Source of the DNA: CAYNFR01 sp964616755
GTDB taxonomy: Bacteria; Bacteroidota; Bacteroidia; Chitinophagales; Saprospiraceae
NCBI GenBank assembly: GCA_964616755.1
Contig: CAZTSI010000005.1
Span: forward strand, 53,166-117,165
Direction of reading: 5' to 3'
DNA length: 64,000 nt
The translations under genes were made by a program, and so were the position numbers. Below, piece by piece: positions 1-9,877 of the stretch; positions within the stretch are counted from its first letter, which is position 1; the number at the start of each line of letters is the position of its first letter. The notes under the pieces are model-generated. The model made no database searches and had not been told where the DNA came from. It worked only from the letters and a program-made list of their open reading frames with translations.

Positions 1-3000
1 ACCGGACGGCGCGGCATGTTCATTCAGGATTTAGCTAACAATCCAGCGAATCCTAATTTTATTGATGTCATACAAACGAATTTTAGCGGCTTATATCGAC
101 TTCCTTTTATCACCGCGAATAATGGTTGCGACTCACTTGTAAGGCTTAATCTTCGATTTAATAATGCCGGAAATATCACCCGAGATACATTCACTTTTTG
201 TGCGAATGAAGATACCATTGTAAATTATTTAGGGGTAAATTTTAGACTTGATAATAATGTTAGGCAGCATTACGTCACAGGCATAACAGGTCAAGGATCG
301 TGTGATGCCCATTGGATCGTCGCTAATTTGTTGCCAGTGGTAATTGACACATTGCCGCCTATATTGGTTCCTCTATGCGCCGACACTTTTATTATGGTCG
401 ATAATGAACGATTTGATATAAACCGACCTTCTGGTCAAGTATTTAGGAGTCAAGGTGCCAATGGATGTAACTCATCAGTATTTGTACAGCTAGAGTTCAT
501 TGAGACACGTGATACCGCTATTGCCGCGCGTATATGTCCAGGTAATGCTTTTCAGGTAGGTGATTTTGTGTTTAGTAGTTCATTTACCGATTCATTGGTG
601 ATCCTTCCGCGTGCTGCGAGCACAGGATGCGACAGCACGGTGCGACTAACTCTAGAGGTACTGCGTCCTTCGACAATATTTATTGATACGACGATATGTC
701 GTGATCAATCTTTTGTCTTTTTGGGTGACACGTACGACTTGACGACACCTAGTGGGTTGACAAGATTACGATCAAATGTCTTGCCGTGTGATTCTGTTCT
801 TTACCAAGTCAATGTGCGTTTCTATCAAGAGGATTTTGCTATTTCACCCCCCCCCATTTGTGCCGGCGATTTTTTCCTTTTTGATGGACAACAGCTAACA
901 ACGCCTGGTCCGCATACGGGTCGATTTACCTCAACCGTGACGGGTTGTGATAGCGTTGTTTCATTGACATTAAGCTTTATTCCTGCGGACACATCATCAA
1001 CTGGTGTAGACCTATGCGCCAACAACAGTTATGTATTTGACGGACAAACGCTAACGACTCCAGGTCAATATGAGGCAACTTTTACATCAAATACGACAGG
1101 CTGCGATAGCTTTGTAGTCCTCATACTCAATGTTTTAGCGCCGAATACTTTTGCGTTTTCTCAGGAAATTTGCTTTGGTGATTCGATAGCATTTGGTGGG
1201 GTATTTAGGTCGACTACCGGTACGTTTACGAGCAATTTTATCTCTCAAGTGAATCAATGTGATAGTATTGTAACTTTAAATCTAACGGTATCACCAGAGA
1301 ATACATTTAGCTTTAGCGATGTTACTTGTCAAGGATTAGCATATGTTTTTGGCAATCAAACTCTAACTACCACAGGCATATATATTGAAACGTTTAGCTC
1401 TAATCTTGATGGTTGCGACAGTATAGTTACCTTGGATTTGACAGTTAATCCTCCGTTAATGGGTATATCTACTACTGAGATATGTCAGGGCGATCTTTTA
1501 GTCCATGGCGGACAACAAATTACCACTACTGGTAGCTACACTGCTAACTTTGTCACTTCTCAAGGATGCGACAGTATCGGATTACTAGAGGTCATAGTAC
1601 ATGATACTTTTTACTCTGTTGTTTTTGATACTATCCTGAGGGGTGAATCTGTGATGATAGGTAACAATAGCTTCACGACTGCTGGCCGCAATGAAGTGGT
1701 TTTGACAACCACAAATGGATGCGACAGCACTATTGACTTCAATCTATTTGTCATAAATCAAGTCTTTGTTGATGTGGATACTACCATTTGTTTTGGGGAG
1801 GTATTTACTATAGGTACAGCGACATTTAGCAGTTCAGTGAATATGAGTGTTACGTTAATGGGATCAACCGGCTTTGACAGTATTATCAATTTAAACTTGA
1901 TAGTGCTGCCCGAGAATATCGAGATCATCAATGATGTAATTTGTGAAACTGAATTGCCCTATTCATTTGGTAATCAAGTGATTAATGCTGCAGGTCAGTA
2001 CGACGAAATGCTACTTTCGACGGTTACGGGTTGTGATAGTATCGCACGATTAAACTTGGTCGTCAATCCTGTTTTACAAACCACCATTGCTCAACAATCA
2101 TGTTTTGGTGATACATTGAGATTGGGTGCTCAGACTGTCGCTCTATTAACTTCCGGTACTTTTACAGAGACGTTTGCATCAAATATAACAGGTTGCGATA
2201 GTATTGTCACAGTGGATGTAACAGTCATTCCAGTTGTTCGGACGAACGCTGTTATTGAACTGTGCCAAGGGGATACCTTAACATTTGGATCTCGTACATT
2301 TGTGCCGACCATGTCTGATAACTTTGAAGAGACATTTACCTCTACTGAGACTGGTTGCGATAGTCTTGTAACATTGGACGTTACGGTTCATGATACTTTC
2401 TACACAGTGGTTTTTGATACCATACTTAGGGGGGAGACTGTAACGATCGGCGGCAGTTCTTTCACTACAACAGGTCGTAATGACATCGTATTACCTACCG
2501 TTAATGGTTGTGATAGCACAGTGCAATTAAATTTATTCGTCATTAACCAAGTTTTTGTGGATGTTGACACTACGATATGTTTTGGTGAATCATTTTCTAT
2601 TGGAACCACGACATTCACCAATTCACTGAATATTTCGGTTACTTTAATGGGGTCTACTGGTTTTGATAGTATTGTTAATTTGAACTTGACAGTGTTACCT
2701 CAGAATATCGAAGTTCTAACTGAAGAGACTTGCATAAATCAGTTGCCTTATATATTTGGCAATCAGTCAATTACTCAATCGGGTCAGTACGAAGAGATCA
2801 ATGTAAGTAGCGTGACGGGTTGCGATAGTATTACAAGATTAATATTGACCGTCAATCCTGTTTTTCAGGTAAATGCAACTATGGATGGCTGCCGGGGCGA
2901 TACGCTCATTTTTGGATCTCAGACGATTGTATTAGATCAATCAGCTAGCTTTAATGAGACGTTCATATCAAGCGTGAATGGCTGTGATAGTGTTGTTAAC

Positions 3001-5187
3001 CTTGTAGTGATGGTTGGTGATACATTTAATGTTGCTGTGACACAAACAATAGTCCGTGGTCAAAGCTTCAACTTCAATGGGCAAAACTTGCTAGATCCTG
3101 GTACATTTATAGCGACCTTTAACTCTGTTACCGGTTGCGATAGCACAGTGACGTTAACCTTAATGGTCCTCGAAGAGGTCAATGTGGTCATTGATACTCT
3201 CATATGTCCTGGTGTTAATTTCCGGATATTCAACAACTCGTATAGTGCGGATACTATGCAAATCTTACGAAGGATGGGTGGGGCTGGTGCGCCAGACACG
3301 ATCGTTGACTTGACAATTAGGGTAGTCAGACCGCAAGATTTACGAGAAAACATTACCTCATTCATTTGTTATGAAGAAGTCTTCCAATTTGGTGGGCGAA
3401 ATCTGAATACAACAGGAATATATCGCGATACATTGACCAGTATAGCTGGCTGCGATAGTATTGTAACCTTAAATTTGACCGTATTTCAGAATACCAGTCT
3501 TGGCGTGCAAAACCGTTCCATTTGTGTAGGTGGAACGTTGACTATTGGGAATAATTCTTTTGATACTCCAGGTACATACAGAGACACCTTAACGTCTATT
3601 AATGGTTGCGATAGCGTCGTTGTGGTTAACTTGTCAGTAAGCAGTGAGTTCGTGATCAACTTAAATCCTGTAGTTTGTCCGAGCGAAAGTTTTACTGTAG
3701 GTGCTAATGTTTACACAGTTTCGGGCAGTTATTCTGACACGTTGCAAGCCTCTATTGGATGCGATAGCATCATAAACACGACTTTAATAGTACTCACTGA
3801 CAATGTCAGGGATACGGCAATTACCATTTGTGCAGGGGAGGTTGTGACCATTGGAACGCAGACCTTTACACAAAGTACGATGGAGACAGTGGTTTTACAA
3901 TCTAGTCAAAATTGTGATAGTATAATTAATCTTAACCTAGTTGTTTTGCCGGCCATTAATACCGTGGTAACCAATGAAATTTGTTTTGGTGAAACATTTA
4001 GCGTTGGTGGCACGGCGTACAACCAATCAGGAACTTACGTTGATATATTGACAGCTAGTAATGGATGCGATAGTACTGTTCGACTTATTTTAACGGTATT
4101 CCCTGATGCCTCAGCAGCGATTAATCGAACTATTTGTACGGGCGATTTCTTGCAAGTAGGACCGGATCAGTTTACAGTGGCAGGGATGTACACGGTAAGA
4201 CTTACCAATGCGAATGGTTGTGATAGTGTGGTCGATGTTAATCTTGCGGTCGTGGATATTTTGCGGGCTCAATTGAATGAAACGATATGCGAGGGCGAAA
4301 CTTTCACTTTTAGAGGAAGAACGTTGACCATGACAGGATCCTATTCAGACACTTTGAGTTCTAGTATTGGTTGCGATAGCATTGTGACACTAGCATTGAC
4401 GGTGACCCCTGATTACAATGTGTCTGTGGCCAATGTAGTGGGTACCTGCGAAGGACAAGCCAATGGCAGTTTTACTATAACTGGCGCAGCCAATGCCACC
4501 TTGCCTTTGATGGTAGCCGGATTACCAAGTGGTTCTGTCGCTATTACTTCATTTCCTTTTGTCGTTCGAAACCTTCCAAGAGGTTCTTATGATCTAATTA
4601 TTTCAGATGCAAATGGATGTATGAGTATGACGACCGTAGACATTGGGGAAGATCAGAATGGTCGCGTATCTATTGTTCCAGTATCGACCAGTAGTATGGG
4701 TGATTATGAGTTATTCCTTCAGTTTGACGGACTGGTTCGCTCCATACTTTGGGACAATATTCCTGGTTTGAGTTGCAATGATTGTCCTAATCCAACGATT
4801 AGAATTACCGAGCCAACGACCATTACCGTTACTCTAGTTGATGATGGCGGTTGTACCTACACAGCTTCTATACTATTAAATGTTAATAATATTGGCAACA
4901 TCTATATTCCTAATGCCTTTAATCCTGATGGTTCTATTGAAAATTCGCGCTTTTTTATACAAGGGGAAGATGGCAAAGTGGCTATTTATGATATGCAGAT
5001 ATTTGATCGATGGGGAAATATGATTTTTGAGTTAATCGGCTCTCCCTTAGGACAGCGTGAAAACGGTTGGGATGGTAGAAACAATTCTTTAAATGTGATA
5101 TCAGGAGTTTACACTTACAAGGTCAGGGTCATTGATAGCGATGGGGCAGAGCAAATATACTCCGGAGACGTGACAGTGATACAATAA
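1..5187 (+). CDS. Giant T9SS-exported repeat protein (5' end outside window)
   Basis: The frame is open to the first base, so the gene starts upstream; the ATG at 16 is probably internal. At least 1,700 residues consist of roughly 27 tandem units of 50-65 residues. Each unit has an early Cys (I-C-x-G-[DE]), a G-x-Y/F segment and ends in a GCDS-[IV]-V-x-L-x-L-x-V signature. Near residues 1470-1545 is a SprB-like segment (DANGC). The last ~90 residues (IYIPNAFNPDG, then FDRWGNMIFE and GWDGR) match the gliding-motility-associated type B C-terminal domain used for type IX secretion. A 263-codon block is tandemly duplicated, and a C9 run at 847-855 encodes three prolines. It is probably a surface or secreted adhesin-like protein; the ligand is unknown. 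Family is secure, function is inferred. Confidence 0.88.
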   Translation, partial: TGRRGMFIQDLANNPANPNFIDVIQTNFSGLYRLPFITANNGCDSLVRLNLRFNNAGNITRDTFTFCANEDTIVNYLGVNFRLDNNVRQHYVTGITGQGSCDAHWIVANLLPVVIDTLPPILVPLCADTFIMVDNERFDINRPSGQVFRSQGANGCNSSVFVQLEFIETRDTAIAARICPGNAFQVGDFVFSSSFTDSLVILPRAASTGCDSTVRLTLEVLRPSTIFIDTTICRDQSFVFLGDTYDLTTPSGLTRLRSNVLPCDSVLYQVNVRFYQEDFAISPPPICAGDFFLFDGQQLTTPGPHTGRFTSTVTGCDSVVSLTLSFIPADTSSTGVDLCANNSYVFDGQTLTTPGQYEATFTSNTTGCDSFVVLILNVLAPNTFAFSQEICFGDSIAFGGVFRSTTGTFTSNFISQVNQCDSIVTLNLTVSPENTFSFSDVTCQGLAYVFGNQTLTTTGIYIETFSSNLDGCDSIVTLDLTVNPPLMGISTTEICQGDLLVHGGQQITTTGSYTANFVTSQGCDSIGLLEVIVHDTFYSVVFDTILRGESVMIGNNSFTTAGRNEVVLTTTNGCDSTIDFNLFVINQVFVDVDTTICFGEVFTIGTATFSSSVNMSVTLMGSTGFDSIINLNLIVLPENIEIINDVICETELPYSFGNQVINAAGQYDEMLLSTVTGCDSIARLNLVVNPVLQTTIAQQSCFGDTLRLGAQTVALLTSGTFTETFASNITGCDSIVTVDVTVIPVVRTNAVIELCQGDTLTFGSRTFVPTMSDNFEETFTSTETGCDSLVTLDVTVHDTFYTVVFDTILRGETVTIGGSSFTTTGRNDIVLPTVNGCDSTVQLNLFVINQVFVDVDTTICFGESFSIGTTTFTNSLNISVTLMGSTGFDSIVNLNLTVLPQNIEVLTEETCINQLPYIFGNQSITQSGQYEEINVSSVTGCDSITRLILTVNPVFQVNATMDGCRGDTLIFGSQTIVLDQSASFNETFISSVNGCDSVVNLVVMVGDTFNVAVTQTIVRGQSFNFNGQNLLDPGTFIATFNSVTGCDSTVTLTLMVLEEVNVVIDTLICPGVNFRIFNNSYSADTMQILRRMGGAGAPDTIVDLTIRVVRPQDLRENITSFICYEEVFQFGGRNLNTTGIYRDTLTSIAGCDSIVTLNLTVFQNTSLGVQNRSICVGGTLTIGNNSFDTPGTYRDTLTSINGCDSVVVVNLSVSSEFVINLNPVVCPSESFTVGANVYTVSGSYSDTLQASIGCDSIINTTLIVLTDNVRDTAITICAGEVVTIGTQTFTQSTMETVVLQSSQNCDSIINLNLVVLPAINTVVTNEICFGETFSVGGTAYNQSGTYVDILTASNGCDSTVRLILTVFPDASAAINRTICTGDFLQVGPDQFTVAGMYTVRLTNANGCDSVVDVNLAVVDILRAQLNETICEGETFTFRGRTLTMTGSYSDTLSSSIGCDSIVTLALTVTPDYNVSVANVVGTCEGQANGSFTITGAANATLPLMVAGLPSGSVAITSFPFVVRNLPRGSYDLIISDANGCMSMTTVDIGEDQNGRVSIVPVSTSSMGDYELFLQFDGLVRSILWDNIPGLSCNDCPNPTIRITEPTTITVTLVDDGGCTYTASILLNVNNIGNIYIPNAFNPDGSIENSRFFIQGEDGKVAIYDMQIFDRWGNMIFELIGSPLGQRENGWDGRNNSLNVISGVYTYKVRVIDSDGAEQIYSGDVTVIQ

Positions 5188-5257
5188 GGAATGATACGTC
5201 TCATTAGCGTAAAACAAAATATCCATGAACTAGCTTATTAAAAGCATACATAGCTCT

Positions 5258-6160
5258 ATGCTAAAAATTGCTTTTGCGCCAAGTTATAAATATTTGCTTC
5301 CTGAAGGTCATAGGTTTCCTATGATGAAATATGAGTTAATCCCAGAGCAGTTGCGATATGAAGGTATTGTCACGGATGCTCATTTTTTTGAACCTCATCC
5401 TGTTGATGTTTCGGATTTGCTATTAACTCATACCGTCAGATATTGGGAGGTGTTGCAGAATATTCCTGTGCCTCGAAAGTTGGAGAGAGAAATTGGTTTT
5501 CCTGTGCGCGAAGAATTAATTCTTCGTGGGAGGGTCATAGCGCAGGGTACGATAGAGTGTGCCTTGTATGCTCTACAATATGGCATTTCGATGAATGCAG
5601 CAGGTGGGACACATCATTCATTTGCGGATCATGGTGAGGGGTTTTGTGTGTTTAATGATTTCGCCATTGCGGCTAATTATTTGCTATTCCGAGGTTTGGT
5701 GAGGCGTGTTTTAATAATAGACCTAGATGTGCACCAAGGGAATGGAACGGCTTCCATTTTTAGTCAAAATCCGCGTGTGTTTACCTTCAGTATGCACGGT
5801 GCTAAGAATTACCCCTTGCGAAAGACAATATCCGACCTCGATATTCCGCTTGAAGACGGTTGTGGGGATAATGAATATTTAACTTTATTACAAGAACATT
5901 TGCCTGCTGTTATCGATCATTTCAAACCATGTATAGCCTTTTATTTGGCGGGTGTAGATGTTCTTGCTACAGACAAGTTGGGTCGTCTAGACCTGTCAAT
6001 GGAAGCTTGTAAGCAAAGAGATGCCTTTGTGTTTGAAATGTTGCGAGTTAGGGAAATTCCTGTGGCAGTGAGCATGGGCGGAGGCTATTCCTTGCAGTTG
6101 ACCGATATTGTCAATGCACATGTTAATACATTCAAGGTAGCACAAGAAGTGTATTTTTGA
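5258..6160 (+). CDS. Histone deacetylase-family (AcuC/HDAC-like) deacetylase
   Basis: This 300-residue protein has the usual single-domain bacterial HDAC length. Visible catalytic features are the His-His dyad in GGTHHSFADHGEGFC (about residues 119-120), the zinc ligands in DLDVHQGNGTA (about 155-159), the third Asp in AGVDVLATDKLG, and the catalytic Tyr in SMGGGYS near the C-terminus. The family hydrolyses acetyl groups from lysines or small acetylated amines; the substrate here cannot be told. The stop overlaps the ATG of priA (TGATG), suggesting translational coupling in a two-gene transcript. No N-terminal signal is seen, so it is cytoplasmic. Confidence 0.93.
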   Translation: MLKIAFAPSYKYLLPEGHRFPMMKYELIPEQLRYEGIVTDAHFFEPHPVDVSDLLLTHTVRYWEVLQNIPVPRKLEREIGFPVREELILRGRVIAQGTIECALYALQYGISMNAAGGTHHSFADHGEGFCVFNDFAIAANYLLFRGLVRRVLIIDLDVHQGNGTASIFSQNPRVFTFSMHGAKNYPLRKTISDLDIPLEDGCGDNEYLTLLQEHLPAVIDHFKPCIAFYLAGVDVLATDKLGRLDLSMEACKQRDAFVFEMLRVREIPVAVSMGGGYSLQLTDIVNAHVNTFKVAQEVYF

Positions 6161-8631
6161 TGTCTATGAGTAGTTTTTCTCTTTTCGCTAATCAACCCTA
6201 TTTTGCAGATGTTGTGCTGCCGTTGGCTATTCCAAGGGCTTATACCTATGCTATTCCGATAGACTTGTTTGCTCAAATTCAATTTGGTGTTAGAGTAGAA
6301 GTACCGATCAAGAATAAATTATACGCGGGCATTGTCGTGAGAATTCATCAGACTCCCCCCGCCGTAAAAACACGCCAGGTTCTATCGGTATTGGATACGG
6401 AGCCGATTATACATGAGGAGCAATTTGCTTTTTGGGAGTGGATGTCTTCTTATTATTGTGCACATCTTGGGGAGATTATGTATGTAGCAATGCCATCAGC
6501 CTTCAAGTTATCGAGCGATACGGTGCTCGTTGCAATTCAAGAAAGCGGATGGGAAAATATGCCCTTGACAGATGATGAATATCTTTTAGCAGAGGCACTC
6601 TCCATTCGGCACGAATTAAGTATAGCTATTATTCAAGACATATTAAACAAAAAAACGATTTATCCGGTCATAAAAACCTTGATGCAAAAGAGAGTTTTGG
6701 CGATTCGGGAGGAAATGCAGGAGCGCTATTTTAAAAAGAAGGAAGATTATATTTCTGTCGTAGAGCCTCATCGTGATGATATTACAATGGCCTTTGAGTT
6801 AGTGTCGAGATCTGAGCTGCAACAGCGTGCCTTATTGGCCATCTTCACATTACATAAGAGGAATGTAGATATTTCTAAAAAGCAGGTTTTCGAAATGACC
6901 GGGGTGACCCATGCGGTACTCCAAGCATTAGTCAAGAAGGGAATAATTGACATTTTTAGTAAAGAAATTAGTCGACTAAATAATCAAAATAGTCAAGTCG
7001 CTTTTTCGTCCATACAATTATCATCTAGCCAACAAAAATGTCTGGAGCGGGTGAGAAGCGGTTTTGAGGAAGGAAAACCCGTGTTATTACATGGCATCAC
7101 AGGCTCGGGTAAGACACAAGTGTATTTGGAGCTGATTAAGGAGGTTCTCGAAAATGGAGGACAAGTATTGTATTTATTGCCAGAAATCGCACTGACTTCT
7201 CAAATTGTTAGTCGACTTCAGGATCAACTCAAGGGTTCAATATTGGTGTTTCATAGCAAAATAAACGATCAAAAGCGGGTAGAAATATGGCAAACGGCTA
7301 TGACAACAACTAGTCGTCTTTTCATAGGTGCACGGTCGGCGGTTTTTTTGCCCTTTGCAAATCTTAAATTGATCATTGTAGATGAAGAGCATGACCCTTC
7401 TTACAAACAAAATCAACCAAACCCAAAGTATAATGCACGCGATGCGGCTATAATGTTAGCTCATCTACTTAAAGCAAAAGTCTTACTCGGCAGCGCTACT
7501 CCATCTCTAGAGTCTTTAAGAAATGCCTCAATGGGTAAATATCATTTCGTACAATTATTAGAGCGATTTGGCCTTAGTGAGTTGCCCACTATAGAATTAG
7601 TGAATATGCGTGTTGCACAAGAGAAGGGATTGGTAAAGAATGGCTTGTCAACACAATTAATTGACGCAATAAAGGAGACGATTGCAAGAGGAGAACAAGT
7701 CATCATTTTTCAAAACAGAAGAGGCTATGCTCCTATACTAAAATGTGAACTTTGCGGTTGGACGGCTGAGTGCACCAATTGTGACATCACACTGACATTT
7801 CACCAGGCTATCCATGAATTAAAGTGTCATAGCTGCGGATATCGCACAAAAAAGCCGAGCCACTGTGCAGCTTGTGGGCACGCCCATTTAAAATTATTGG
7901 GGATAGGCACTGAAAAAGTAGAAGAACTTTTGCAAAAGGCCATTCCAAAGGCCAAGCTTGCGCGTTTTGACCACGATAGTACTCGAAGCAAGAAAAATCA
8001 AGATCAAATTTTATTGGCATTCGAAGCTGGCGAGTTGGATATTTTGGTAGGTACACAGATGATAACCAAAGGTTTTGATTTTGATCGTATATCCTTGGTG
8101 GGTGTTATTAGCGCTGACGGATTGCTCAATTACCCTGATTTTAGATCAAGCGAGCGAGGATTCCAATTGCTCATGCAGGTCAGTGGTCGTGCAGGCAGGC
8201 GTGAAAGACCAGGCAAAGTGATCATACAAGGCTATAATCTGGGTCATCCTGTATTAAAAGAGATTATGAATGCTGATTATGCAACATTTGCGGAGCGGGA
8301 ATCCCAAGAACGTGAATTTTTTCGCTACCCTCCTTATTATTTCTTAACGGAAATAAGTCTGAGCCACAAGGAACTTGAACGCGTAAAGATGGCCTCAAGA
8401 ACTCTTTCTGAATTGCTAAAAACTACTTGGGGCAATCGTATTATTGGGCCGGTAGATCCGTCTGTTTTACGACGGCGTAGCCTCTATCATCAGACTATTT
8501 TTATTAAATATGAGAAGCGCAGTGATATTGCAGTTGATATCAAACGGGATATTCTCAACCAAATAGATAGCCTTCAACAAGATAAGGAGTATAAATCCGT
8601 CTACATTTCTATTGACGTCGACCCTTATTAA
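6160..8631 (+). CDS. priA: Primosomal protein N' (replication restart helicase PriA)
   Basis: PriA is a superfamily 2 DNA helicase that recognises stalled forks and loads the replisome again. An N-terminal DNA-binding domain precedes Walker A GITGSGKT (about residue 311) and a DEEH box in IIVDEEHDPSYKQ (about 408). The zinc-binding region has paired cysteines CELCG, CTNC, CHSCG and CAACG (about 529-577). Helicase motifs continue with GTQMITKGFDF and QVSGRAGR. A TTG at 6157 could also start the frame, but the ATG at 6160, overlapping the upstream stop, is preferred; another ATG lies at 6166. The length of about 820 residues is typical for Bacteroidota PriA. Confidence 0.97.
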   Translation: MSMSSFSLFANQPYFADVVLPLAIPRAYTYAIPIDLFAQIQFGVRVEVPIKNKLYAGIVVRIHQTPPAVKTRQVLSVLDTEPIIHEEQFAFWEWMSSYYCAHLGEIMYVAMPSAFKLSSDTVLVAIQESGWENMPLTDDEYLLAEALSIRHELSIAIIQDILNKKTIYPVIKTLMQKRVLAIREEMQERYFKKKEDYISVVEPHRDDITMAFELVSRSELQQRALLAIFTLHKRNVDISKKQVFEMTGVTHAVLQALVKKGIIDIFSKEISRLNNQNSQVAFSSIQLSSSQQKCLERVRSGFEEGKPVLLHGITGSGKTQVYLELIKEVLENGGQVLYLLPEIALTSQIVSRLQDQLKGSILVFHSKINDQKRVEIWQTAMTTTSRLFIGARSAVFLPFANLKLIIVDEEHDPSYKQNQPNPKYNARDAAIMLAHLLKAKVLLGSATPSLESLRNASMGKYHFVQLLERFGLSELPTIELVNMRVAQEKGLVKNGLSTQLIDAIKETIARGEQVIIFQNRRGYAPILKCELCGWTAECTNCDITLTFHQAIHELKCHSCGYRTKKPSHCAACGHAHLKLLGIGTEKVEELLQKAIPKAKLARFDHDSTRSKKNQDQILLAFEAGELDILVGTQMITKGFDFDRISLVGVISADGLLNYPDFRSSERGFQLLMQVSGRAGRRERPGKVIIQGYNLGHPVLKEIMNADYATFAERESQEREFFRYPPYYFLTEISLSHKELERVKMASRTLSELLKTTWGNRIIGPVDPSVLRRRSLYHQTIFIKYEKRSDIAVDIKRDILNQIDSLQQDKEYKSVYISIDVDPY

Positions 8632-8789
8632 ATTAGTGTCAAATATCCTTCTCTTTTCTTTTCTATCTCTAATTGTCTCATCTTTGCAGCGCCAAATAGA
8701 CGGAGCTTCGAATGTGTTTATTCAATAGAATATAAAGAAATACCAAAGTGAGCCTGTGGATTTGATTTTGTGAAGAAATAATCATTAAA

Positions 8790-9851
8790 ATGAATAAAGT
8801 AGTTGTGTTTGGATTGGGAAAGGTTGGTACGCTGGTAGCGGTGTTGCTAAGTAAGCGCTTTCAAGTGACAGCGGTAGATCAACAAGCCCCTCACTATAAT
8901 TATAAATTACCTTTTACTATTGTCAGATCAGATGTCAACGATAGTGCTGCGGTAGAAAAAATAATAAGTGAACATAGCGCTGTTGTATCAGCCCTGCCAT
9001 ATTATTTAAACAAGCAACTTGCCACCATAGCGCATAAATTGGGTAAACACTACTTTGACCTGACAGAAGATGTAGAAACGACTAACTATATCCGAGACTT
9101 AAGCACTACGGGCAATAGTGTATTGGCTCCTCAGTGTGGCCTTGCGCCGGGATTCATAGGTATAGTAGGTGCAAATCTTTGTGCTCGATTTACTAAGCTC
9201 AGAGATATTGAATTGCGTGTTGGGGCATTGCCGCGATATCCTAACGGATTATTGGCTTATTCATTTACTTGGTCGCCTGCTGGTGTTATCAATGAATATC
9301 TCAATGATTCTGAAGTCATTCATAACGGTGTTCGAAAAATGGTACCCTCTTTGGATGGGCTAGAGCATATCAATATAGAAGGACAAGAATTTGAGGCTTT
9401 TTCTACCTCTGGCGGTTTGGGTACCATGTGCGAAACCTATGATGGTCAAGTGGATACACTTAATTATAAGACTATTCGCTATCCTGGTCATGGTAAGTTG
9501 ATGAAATTTTTGATGTACGAATTAATCCTGAAAGATGATAAAAAGGCATTAGAGGAGATGTTGTACAATGCTAAACCACCGGTCAATGAAGATGTAGTTT
9601 ATGTATATGCCGTAGTCGAAGGTTGGAAGGGCGAAAAACTCTATCGTGAGGAATATTATAAGGCCTTTTATCCTATAGAAATAGATGGCATTATGTGGCG
9701 AGCTATTTCATGGACCACCGCGGCATCGATTGCAGCTGTTGTAGAAATGGTAGCCGATGGACTGCTACCTAATAAAGGATTTATCAAACAAGAAGAAATA
9801 CCTTTTGCTAAGTTTTTGACCACAGAGAACGGAAGCTTGTATAACAATTAA
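8790..9851 (+). CDS. Saccharopine dehydrogenase / lysine 6-dehydrogenase-like oxidoreductase
   Basis: A 353-residue NAD(P)-dependent enzyme. The N-terminus has a Rossmann fold (VVVFGLGKVGTLVAVLL), then the family motifs APQCGLAPGFIG and LPRYPNGLLAYSFTWSP. Its length and motifs suit either lysine 6-dehydrogenase or a short saccharopine dehydrogenase; both yield alpha-aminoadipate semialdehyde. The next gene, 26 nt downstream, encodes an ALDH7-type enzyme that oxidises that aldehyde, so the pair probably degrades lysine. The exact substrate (free lysine or saccharopine) is not decidable by eye. A possible -7 element, CATCTTTG, lies at 8679-8686, about 100 nt upstream. Confidence 0.85.
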   Translation: MNKVVVFGLGKVGTLVAVLLSKRFQVTAVDQQAPHYNYKLPFTIVRSDVNDSAAVEKIISEHSAVVSALPYYLNKQLATIAHKLGKHYFDLTEDVETTNYIRDLSTTGNSVLAPQCGLAPGFIGIVGANLCARFTKLRDIELRVGALPRYPNGLLAYSFTWSPAGVINEYLNDSEVIHNGVRKMVPSLDGLEHINIEGQEFEAFSTSGGLGTMCETYDGQVDTLNYKTIRYPGHGKLMKFLMYELILKDDKKALEEMLYNAKPPVNEDVVYVYAVVEGWKGEKLYREEYYKAFYPIEIDGIMWRAISWTTAASIAAVVEMVADGLLPNKGFIKQEEIPFAKFLTTENGSLYNN

Positions 9852-9877
9852 GCTATTAGTAAACGTTTAAACCTACT

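Noticed and set aside
1..5187. Repetitive region as a mobile element or assembly artefact
   Set aside because: The repeats are diverged, keep one open frame throughout and end in a proper sorting domain, as expected for a real repeat protein.
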